DNA of 7,078 nucleotides from Bacillota bacterium (GTDB lineage: Bacteria; Bacillota; Clostridia; Lachnospirales; Lachnospiraceae). Shown piece by piece: positions 1 to 4,736 of the stretch. The stretch covers positions 1 through 7,078 of the forward strand of contig JAEZLZ010000069.1 in NCBI GenBank assembly GCA_023415055.1. The letters run 5' to 3'. The position numbers were made by a program, and so were the translations under genes. A model generated the notes under the pieces. The model had not been told where the DNA came from. It searched no databases and worked only from the letters and a program-made list of their open reading frames with translations. Numbering within the stretch: position 1 is the stretch's first letter; the number at the start of each line of letters is the position of its first letter.

Positions 1-371
1 AGGTTGTGGAGCGCGACGGTCGGGTGATGGCTCGCGTGTTCGTAGCCACCGGAACCTGGGGATCCGTGCCCATGCCGGTCTTTGTGGAAATGGGCACAGG
101 CCCGCAGGGCATTGCTTCACACAGCGGACCGAGCGGCCCGAAGTACCCACTGCCATCCTCCGCCTACACGCAGCAGCCGTGGTACTGGTACGACGAAACC
201 GGCAAGGAAACCGAAGACGGCGAGCCGGGTCTAGTTTGGTCTGATGGTATGAAGGCAAATCCGTACCTATGGCCGGCATTCCTGTCAGAACAACCAATCG
301 CCCGCGATGTGATCATCACGGCGATCAACAAGCGCATCCGTGCGCTGAAGGCTGGAGGTGAAGGCGTGTGA
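1..371 (+). CDS. HK97 gp10-like head-tail/tail completion protein (5' end missing)
   Basis: The reading frame is open to the left edge (first full codon at base 3), so this is the C-terminal part of a gene that begins upstream. A GTG at base 6 is possible as a start but has no properly spaced ribosome binding site in view. Visible family marks are the motif VFVEMGTGP near the start of the visible part, then a Tyr/Trp-rich stretch (around QQPWYWYDETG), and near the end GMKANPYLWPAF followed by a helix ending in Arg/Lys. The order E-x-GTG, aromatic insert, then 'G-x-x-A-x-P-Y-x-x-P-A' is typical of the HK97 gp10 family, small proteins at the head-tail junction made during siphovirus assembly. 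What lies before the EMGTG strand (usually one or two helices) is outside the window. Its stop overlaps the next start by four bases (GTGA), which implies translational coupling. The family call is by motif recognition only. Confidence 0.75.
   Translation, partial: VVERDGRVMARVFVATGTWGSVPMPVFVEMGTGPQGIASHSGPSGPKYPLPSSAYTQQPWYWYDETGKETEDGEPGLVWSDGMKANPYLWPAFLSEQPIARDVIITAINKRIRALKAGGEGV
354..361 (+). promoter_or_regulatory. Ribosome binding site GGAGGTGA that sets a GTG start
   Basis: GGAGGTGA is an 8-base match to the anti-Shine-Dalgarno sequence. It lies six bases before GTG 368, ideal spacing, but 18 bases before the in-frame ATG at 380. This favours the GTG start and a four-base overlap with the preceding stop codon. 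Confidence 0.8.
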
Positions 372-763
372 TCGACGCCATGCAGGCGGTCAAGGACGCG
401 GTGTACAACGCTGTGAAGGCGGTCAACGCAAACACCAAGCCCAGCTACCCGCAGGGCGTCTTCACGGCACAAACAGGCTTCACACTGCCGCTGACGGTCT
501 ACGAGGTGAGCCTTTCTAACGGCCTGTTCATGCCCGGATCGCAGCAGGTGCGGCGCTGGGATGTGGAGGTGCGGCTGGACCACTTCGGAGAATCGCGCGC
601 CCAGGTGAGCACAGTCGCGCAGCCCGCGCTGGCGGCGATGCTGGGCATCCTGCCGCGCTGCACGACAGACGATGAATCGAACCTTCCCAACGGGCTGGTG
701 CGGCGTAGCCAGCGCTTCACCGGCGTTTACGACACTGGCGACAACATCATATACGCGAGGTGA
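368..763 (+). CDS. Tail terminator-like minor tail protein
   Basis: A 131-residue protein between a gp10-like gene and the tail tube gene, the usual place of the tail terminator that caps the tube and stops its growth in HK97/lambda-like phages. It opens with an amphipathic helix (about residues 1-20). A mixed beta region follows, with strands around TVYEVSLSNGLF and VRRWDVEVRLDHFGES (about 42-76), then a helix (about 78-94). It ends with a strand carrying R-x-x-RFTGVYDTGDNIIYAR. This helix-strand-helix-strand plan and the 'RF-x-G-x-Y/D...Y' ending fit terminator-like proteins. GTG 368 is chosen over ATG 380 because of the well-spaced GGAGGTGA. The gene ends TGA TAA, two stops in a row, and the TGA belongs to the next ribosome binding site. 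Role is inferred mostly from gene order and length; a connector-type protein is the main alternative. Confidence 0.6.
   Translation: MIDAMQAVKDAVYNAVKAVNANTKPSYPQGVFTAQTGFTLPLTVYEVSLSNGLFMPGSQQVRRWDVEVRLDHFGESRAQVSTVAQPALAAMLGILPRCTTDDESNLPNGLVRRSQRFTGVYDTGDNIIYAR
757..763 (+). promoter_or_regulatory. Ribosome binding site GAGGTGA fused to the upstream stop codon
   Basis: GAGGTGA lies four bases before ATG 768, and its last three bases are the TGA stop of the terminator-like gene. It marks ATG 768 as the tail tube start. The same frame is open back to an ATG at 672, which lies inside the preceding gene and has no comparable site. Confidence 0.8.
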
Positions 764-767
764 TAAT

Positions 768-1211
768 ATGGCGAATCAACCTGTCGCAAGCCGCGGCATC
801 AAGGTCAAGTACGGCGATGCGAAAACGGTGCTCTACTCGATCATCTCCACGCCCGACCTGGGCAGCGCGCCGGAAATGATCGACGTGACCACGCTGCAGG
901 ACGCGAGGAGCGTCGGCATCCCCGGTGTGGCTGGCAACGACGCGCTGGAATTCGGCGGTCTCATGGGCAAGTACGGCGCTCCGGATGCGCTTCCGGCAGC
1001 GCTCGTGGACGAATACGCGGCGCTCCGGGCGCTCAGTCAGACCACGTCAATCCCCTGGGAGATCGAGTGGCCGGACGGATCGAAAGACACCTGGCAGGGT
1101 TACCCGTCGGTGCGCGCCAACGGCGCGGAGGTCAACGGCGCACTGGGTTATACGCTCTCGGTCATCCCGATCACTGATTTCGACTTCACGCCGGCGCCCA
1201 GCGGCGACTGA
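768..1211 (+). CDS. Major tail protein (tail tube subunit)
   Basis: A 147-residue protein that should polymerise into the hollow tail tube. It starts MANQPVASRGIKVKYGD, then shows a strand-rich pattern: VLYSIISTPDLGSAPEMIDVTTLQDA (about 22-47), a loop with G-V-x-x-N-DALEFGG, a short helix (LVDEYAALRALS) and strands around IPWEIEWPDGSKDTWQGYPS. It ends with NGALGYTLSVIPITDFDFTPA. The 'x-E-I-D-V-T-x-L-x-D' strand early on and the 'V-x-x-T-L-x-V-I-P-I-(T)-D' strand near the end are typical of small siphovirus tube proteins. There is no added Ig-like domain. Position directly before the chaperone pair and tape measure gene supports the call. As the most abundant tail protein it should be the most translated gene here, which may explain the stable hairpin just after its stop. 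The start is ATG 768, fixed by GAGGTGA four bases upstream. Confidence 0.85.
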   Translation: MANQPVASRGIKVKYGDAKTVLYSIISTPDLGSAPEMIDVTTLQDARSVGIPGVAGNDALEFGGLMGKYGAPDALPAALVDEYAALRALSQTTSIPWEIEWPDGSKDTWQGYPSVRANGAEVNGALGYTLSVIPITDFDFTPAPSGD

Positions 1212-1225
1212 TCACCAACGACACG

Positions 1226-1247
1226 CGGGGGCCCGAGAGGGCCCCCG
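1226..1247 (+). other. Perfect 9-bp GC hairpin with GAGA tetraloop after the tail tube gene
   Basis: Arm 1226-1234 reads CGGGGGCCC and arm 1239-1247 reads GGGCCCCCG, exact reverse complements, separated by GAGA, a member of the GNRA class of stable loops. It fills most of the 48-base gap between the tail tube stop and the chaperone start. No run of T follows (GACAGGAGGG comes next), so it is not a standard intrinsic terminator. It ends three bases before the GGAGGG ribosome binding site. Likely jobs are protecting the tail tube message from 3' decay, acting as an RNA processing point, partly attenuating transcription, or lowering expression of the downstream chaperone. The structure is seen directly; its role is inferred. 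Confidence 0.8.
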
Positions 1248-1250
1248 ACA

Positions 1251-1256
1251 GGAGGG
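1251..1256 (+). promoter_or_regulatory. Ribosome binding site GGAGGG for the tail chaperone gene
   Basis: GGAGGG stands three bases before ATG 1260 and three bases after the stable hairpin, so ribosome loading here could be sensitive to that structure. Confidence 0.7.
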
Positions 1257-1259
1257 AAC

Positions 1260-1649
1260 ATGAACCACTACCAACTGGTGTTTGAGGACAAGACCTACAA
1301 GCTGCGCATCCGGACGCGCGACCACGCCGACCTGAGCATCCGGCTGGGTGAGTCTTTTATGACGATGTTCTCCGACCAGACGAAGGCGATGGACATCTTC
1401 AAGACGCTGCCGCATCTTCTCTACGTCGCCATGAAGCCGTTCGAAAAGGAGAACGGAAAGCACAGCATCGATGAGATCTACGACCTGATCGATCGGATGG
1501 TGGACGCCGGGTGGAGCTACGAGCAATTCTTTGAACTGGAGATGGCGATCGGTGAGGCGTCCGGTTTTTTTCCGAAAGGCACGACCGCGCAGATGAAGGC
1601 GGAGCAGCAGAAGGCGTCGGCAGCTCAGGAAGCGCCGGAGGAGTCTTAG
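1260..1649 (+). CDS. Tail assembly chaperone, G form (gpG-like)
   Basis: A 129-residue, mostly helical protein expected to coat the tape measure protein during tail assembly and to be absent from the finished virion. An N-terminal pair of strands (HYQLVFEDKTYKLRIRTR, residues 3-20) is followed by helices: ADLSIRLGESFMTMF, AMDIFKTLPHLLYVAM, SIDEIYDLIDRMVDAG and YEQFFELEMAIGEAS. A low-complexity, Lys/Glu/Ala/Gln-rich tail (about 106-129) follows. Lying between tail tube and tape measure, with a second overlapping frame behind it, is the hallmark of the lambda G/GT system. The F103-F104 codons (TTT TTT) sit on the slippery heptamer, so the low-complexity tail is what non-shifting ribosomes add, while shifting ribosomes replace it with the T domain. 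The G product should be the majority form. Confidence 0.85.
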   Translation: MNHYQLVFEDKTYKLRIRTRDHADLSIRLGESFMTMFSDQTKAMDIFKTLPHLLYVAMKPFEKENGKHSIDEIYDLIDRMVDAGWSYEQFFELEMAIGEASGFFPKGTTAQMKAEQQKASAAQEAPEES

Positions 1650-1996
1650 CAGGGAGCAGAAAGAGCCTGATCGAGATGACCTTGAGCTGCTATGGGATAT
1701 TGACGGCTCATGGCATCAGCCCGGAGGCGTTCTGGGAGATGAGCTGGGGAGAAGTCCGGACAGTTGCAGACGCTTTGGGGAAGCGCAGAAACGATGAGAC
1801 ACGCTTCCAGGCGGCTACGGCCTACAACATGGCAAAGCTGACGGTTCTTGGGGTGTCGAACCTTCTGAGCAAGAACAGGCAGCATTATCCGAGTCTTCAA
1901 GAGGCTTTCCCGGGCTTGTTCGACGATGTGGAATTCGAGCAGGACTGGCGGTTGATGCGGGCTAAATTCCACGAATCGTTCCCGAGGCAAAAATGA
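1260..1996 (+). CDS. Tail assembly chaperone G-T fusion made by -1 frameshifting (join 1260..1571, 1571..1996)
   Basis: At T TTT TTT (1565-1571) a one-base slip back puts ribosomes into a frame with no stop until TGA 1994-1996. This gives 104 residues of G plus 141 new residues, about 245 in all. I read the -1 frame codon by codon from 1571 to 1676 and found no stop. The first part is a Gly/Ala/Ser/Glu-rich linker. The T domain proper runs from about 1655 (SRKSLIEMTLSCYGILTAHG), includes EAFWEMSWGEVRTVADALGK, and ends in a helical, charged region rich in Phe and Arg. In lambda the T part recruits tail tube subunits to the chaperone-coated tape measure; the same role is inferred here. ATG 1676 is a poor independent start: the nearest purine-rich stretch (AGGGAG, 1651-1656) is 19 bases away. 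Confidence 0.8.
1565..1571 (+). promoter_or_regulatory. -1 ribosomal frameshift site T TTT TTT
   Basis: Seven consecutive T residues are split by the zero frame as T TTT TTT, which fits the X XXY YYZ rule exactly, with two Phe codons in the A and P sites. Upstream, GGTGA (1551-1555) resembles a Shine-Dalgarno element nine bases away, a spacing like that of the stimulator in E. coli dnaX. I see no obvious long stem immediately downstream. The open -1 frame and the conserved gene position make a functional site very likely; the efficiency cannot be read from sequence. Confidence 0.8.
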
Positions 1997-1997
1997 G

Positions 1998-2005
1998 AGA
2001 GGTGA
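1998..2005 (+). promoter_or_regulatory. Ribosome binding site AGAGGTGA that sets the GTG start of the tape measure gene
   Basis: AGAGGTGA begins one base after the stop of the T frame and ends six bases before GTG 2012. The first in-frame ATG is much further in (2174, residue 55), so the GTG is the start. Confidence 0.8.
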
Positions 2006-2011
2006 GCGCGC

Positions 2012-4324
2012 GTGCCGGAAGCACCTGAAAGGCTAGAGTATCAAATCGGCGGTGATGCCGGTCAACTGGATCAGGCGGCGAATGCCGGTGTGCGCGCTCT
2101 CCGCAAGCTGGGAGATTACGCCGATAGGATCAGAAATAAGATCCGGGGCGTGACAGATTCCACCAGCGTGAGCATGAATGCTACCGTCCAGGCCAGAAAG
2201 CAGCAGGTCGAAAACCTGATGCGGCTGATGGACGCGACGAACTCACAAATCGCGGCACAGCAAAAGAAGCTGGCCGACCTGCAGCAGAAATTCACCACTG
2301 CATCCGCGATGAAAGCTTCGCCCAGAGCGGCCGACAGGGCTATGAAGCTTCAGGCGGATATTGCAGCGGTTGAAATGAAAATATCCTCTCTGATCGTCAA
2401 GTCTGACAAGGCTGCCGCATCCATCTGGAAGCTGGAGGACGCGATGGCCGGGGCCGGAGCAGCGGGCGGCGCTATGGCGGCGCAAGCGCTCCCGAAGGCG
2501 ACGTTTTTGAGCCGGATCAAAGCCATCTCCACAAGCATTCAGGCGATGGGGAAGAAGATGGGGACCACATTCGCCGGGATGGCGGTGGCCGCGACGCCGT
2601 TTCAGAAGTCACTGAAAATGATTCTACGTACCATCCGAGGCGTATTGGTTTCGCTGCTCCTCTACAGATCCTTTATGGCGGCAGCCAAGTTCATCGGGGC
2701 AGCGGTTAAAGCGAACGCGCAGTTCACCGAGTCACTGGCGCGGGTAAAGGCCAATCTTATGACCGCGTTCGCGCCGATCTATCAGGCGGTCATGCCGGTG
2801 CTTATCAACTTCATGAACATCCTTGCCCAGGTGACTGGATACGTCGCCGGGTTCATCGCTGCGCTGTTTGGCAAGACCTACTCTCAGGCACAGCAGAGCG
2901 CCAGTGCGATGTACGACGCGGCGAACGCGACGAACGAGCAGGCGGATGCGCTGAGGCGGGCAGATATGGCCGCACGCGGCAGCCTGGCGTCGTTCGACGA
3001 ACTGAACGACATCACCAAAGAGAAGGCGTCGGCGGGTGCTGGCGGCGCTTCTACGCCTTCCGCGGGCACCGCTCCGGACTTTACCCAGAACGTGCAGGTT
3101 CCGCAGTGGGTGAAGGATGCGGCCGCGTGGGTCAAAGACCTGTGGCTCAAATCGCAGCCGGTGATCGACCGAATCAAGGGCGCATTCGCCGGGCTGGGTG
3201 AGTCCATCGGGAACCTTTTCAAAGCCATGGCCGACAAGAACATCCCGATCAAGGAAACCATCGTGCTGGCGCTGACGGGCATCGGAAACGTGATCGCCTG
3301 GATTATCGACGTGATCGCAGGGGCAATCAACTGGGTCGCCACGCAGATCTCCGAGGGGACGCCGATCGGCAAGGTGTTCACATGGCTCTTGGAGAACATC
3401 GACGCGGTATTCATAGCCATCGCGGCTGGGTGGGCGGCGTTCAAGGCCCTCAAAATTGTCGCAGCGATTATTACCGGGCTGAAAGCGATCGGTGCGGTGT
3501 TTGCGCTGACTAACCCGCAACTTCTTTTGATCGTCGCTGTGATCGCGGTCATCGCAGGGCTTGCGTACCTGATCGTTAAAAACTGGGAACCGATCAAAAA
3601 GTGGTTCGCAGACCTGTGGTCGGCCATCGCGAAATGGTTCTGGGGTCTGGTAGACGACTTTAACCGGGGCTGGAAAGTGCTCGGGGATCTGCTAGGCAAC
3701 TGGGTCAAGCAAGGCCTAAAGTGGATCGGCGACTTCTTCAAGCCGTTCGGTGACTGGCTGATCTGGTTATCTCAGAACTGGGACAAGGTCTGGAAGGGCA
3801 TCGGGAACACGTTCATCAAGATCTGGAATGGGATCGTGGGCGCGGCCGAGTGGGGCATTAACTTCATCATCGAAGGTATCAACGGCCTGATCTGGGCGAT
3901 CAACAAGATGACAGGATGGATAGGGGACATCCTTTCGAAGATCGGCATCAACATCAGCATGCAGATCCCGAACATCCCGAAGGTGAAGTTCGGCCGCGTT
4001 CAGCTGATGGCTGCTGGCGGCTTCCCGGATGTCGGCCAGATGTTCATTGCCAGGGAGCGCGGGCCGGAGATGGTCGGAAAGATCGGTAACCGCCCGGCGG
4101 TCGCGAACAACGACCAGATCCTTGAAGGCTTCAGGCAAGGTGCCTACGATGCTGTGCTTGCGGCCATGATCGACGCGAACCAGGGTGATGGCGGAGGCCG
4201 GCAGACCATTGTGGAGGGGGAAATGAAAGTCCTCGACACGGTCTTCGGGCGGCTGGTTGTAAAGGCGATCCGACAGGAAGAGCGGCGGACCGGGAGGCCA
4301 ATCCTGATGCCGGAAGGGGTGTAA
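2012..4324 (+). CDS. Tail tape measure protein
   Basis: A 770-residue protein that fixes tail length and is ejected during infection. In order: a short N-terminal region; a predicted coiled coil rich in Gln, Lys, Ala and Leu (about 57-145); a first hydrophobic segment (about 204-232, ILRTIRGVLVSLLLYRS...); a second (about 261-287, from MPVLINFMNILAQVTG); a helix with SFDELNDI (327-334); a Gly/Ala/Ser/Thr/Pro linker (about 339-356); amphipathic helices; a strongly hydrophobic helix (504-522); a Trp-rich block (525-636, 16 Trp); and a C-terminal signature GGFPDVGQMFIARERG...AVANNDQI (about 669-703) common in Firmicutes tape measure proteins. I see no lysozyme, transglycosylase or peptidase motif. 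At the known rule of about 0.15 nm per residue the tail would be near 115 nm. GTG start, with AGAGGTGA six bases upstream. Confidence 0.95.
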   Translation: MPEAPERLEYQIGGDAGQLDQAANAGVRALRKLGDYADRIRNKIRGVTDSTSVSMNATVQARKQQVENLMRLMDATNSQIAAQQKKLADLQQKFTTASAMKASPRAADRAMKLQADIAAVEMKISSLIVKSDKAAASIWKLEDAMAGAGAAGGAMAAQALPKATFLSRIKAISTSIQAMGKKMGTTFAGMAVAATPFQKSLKMILRTIRGVLVSLLLYRSFMAAAKFIGAAVKANAQFTESLARVKANLMTAFAPIYQAVMPVLINFMNILAQVTGYVAGFIAALFGKTYSQAQQSASAMYDAANATNEQADALRRADMAARGSLASFDELNDITKEKASAGAGGASTPSAGTAPDFTQNVQVPQWVKDAAAWVKDLWLKSQPVIDRIKGAFAGLGESIGNLFKAMADKNIPIKETIVLALTGIGNVIAWIIDVIAGAINWVATQISEGTPIGKVFTWLLENIDAVFIAIAAGWAAFKALKIVAAIITGLKAIGAVFALTNPQLLLIVAVIAVIAGLAYLIVKNWEPIKKWFADLWSAIAKWFWGLVDDFNRGWKVLGDLLGNWVKQGLKWIGDFFKPFGDWLIWLSQNWDKVWKGIGNTFIKIWNGIVGAAEWGINFIIEGINGLIWAINKMTGWIGDILSKIGINISMQIPNIPKVKFGRVQLMAAGGFPDVGQMFIARERGPEMVGKIGNRPAVANNDQILEGFRQGAYDAVLAAMIDANQGDGGGRQTIVEGEMKVLDTVFGRLVVKAIRQEERRTGRPILMPEGV

Positions 4325-4327
4325 GCC

Positions 4328-4732
4328 ATGCCTACCATGATCTACACGCGGGCAGACGGGGTGGCGGAGCTGACGCCGATCAGGGTCAGTGGCGTGACCA
4401 TCCCGTGCCCGTCCAGCTGGGACCCGACGGAAGCCGACCTCGTGAAGAATTCGGAGCGTAACGCAGCCGGGCGCCTGGTGACTGACCGGGTGCGCGCAAA
4501 CGTCAAGAAATTCGATCTGAAGTGGAATTTCATGCTGCCCGAGGACTTCGCGGCCTTCCGGGCGCTGCTTAGCGCCAACATGTTTTTTCAGGTGGAGTAC
4601 ATTGATGCGGATGGGACGCTGAAAAGCGCAGAGATGTACAAAAGCGACCTGACATACAGCGTCAGCCGCATTCTGGCCACCGGCGAGATCCAGGGGTACA
4701 AGGGCGTAAGCGTCAATCTGATCGAGAGGTGA
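4328..4732 (+). CDS. DUF6711-like small tail protein after the tape measure gene
   Basis: A 134-residue protein starting three bases after the tape measure stop, with AAGGGGTG upstream. The pattern matches what I recall of DUF6711: 'I-x-V-S-G-V-x-I-P-x-P' near the N-terminus (about 18-28), an R/N-AAGRLVTDRVRA stretch (about 44-57), a strand KKFDLKWNFML, a helix PEDFAAFRALLS, then FFQVEYIDADG and a final strand GYKGVSVNLIER. Proteins of this group lie between tape measure and hub genes in Firmicutes siphophages. There is no separate distal tail protein (Dit) of normal size here, and this is the only gene between tape measure and hub. It may therefore do the Dit job of forming the ring that joins tube to hub; that is inference. 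ATG 4337 (fourth codon) is a less likely start. Confidence 0.6.
   Translation: MPTMIYTRADGVAELTPIRVSGVTIPCPSSWDPTEADLVKNSERNAAGRLVTDRVRANVKKFDLKWNFMLPEDFAAFRALLSANMFFQVEYIDADGTLKSAEMYKSDLTYSVSRILATGEIQGYKGVSVNLIER
4725..4732 (+). promoter_or_regulatory. Ribosome binding site AGAGGTGA fused to the upstream stop codon
   Basis: AGAGGTGA ends with the TGA stop (4730-4732) of the DUF6711-like gene and lies four bases before ATG 4737 of the hub gene. Termination and re-initiation are thus placed within a few bases. Confidence 0.75.
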
Positions 4733-4736
4733 GCGC

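Noticed and set aside
672..767. Upstream start for the tail tube frame (ATG 672)
   Set aside because: The extra 32 residues overlap the terminator-like gene in another frame. ATG 768 has GAGGTGA four bases upstream and gives a normal tail tube N-terminus.
1226..1260. Intrinsic transcription terminator after the tail tube gene
   Set aside because: The stem is perfect, but no T run follows and the next gene's ribosome binding site begins three bases later. It is recorded as a hairpin of unsettled role instead.
1676..1996. Independent T gene starting at ATG 1676
   Set aside because: There is no properly spaced ribosome binding site, and the frame is open upstream to the slippery heptamer, so entry by frameshifting is the better reading.
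2732..3741. Two overlapping minus-strand frames (262 and 285 codons) inside the tape measure gene
   Set aside because: Both are shadows of the tape measure gene, have low-complexity translations and no ribosome binding site context that I could support.
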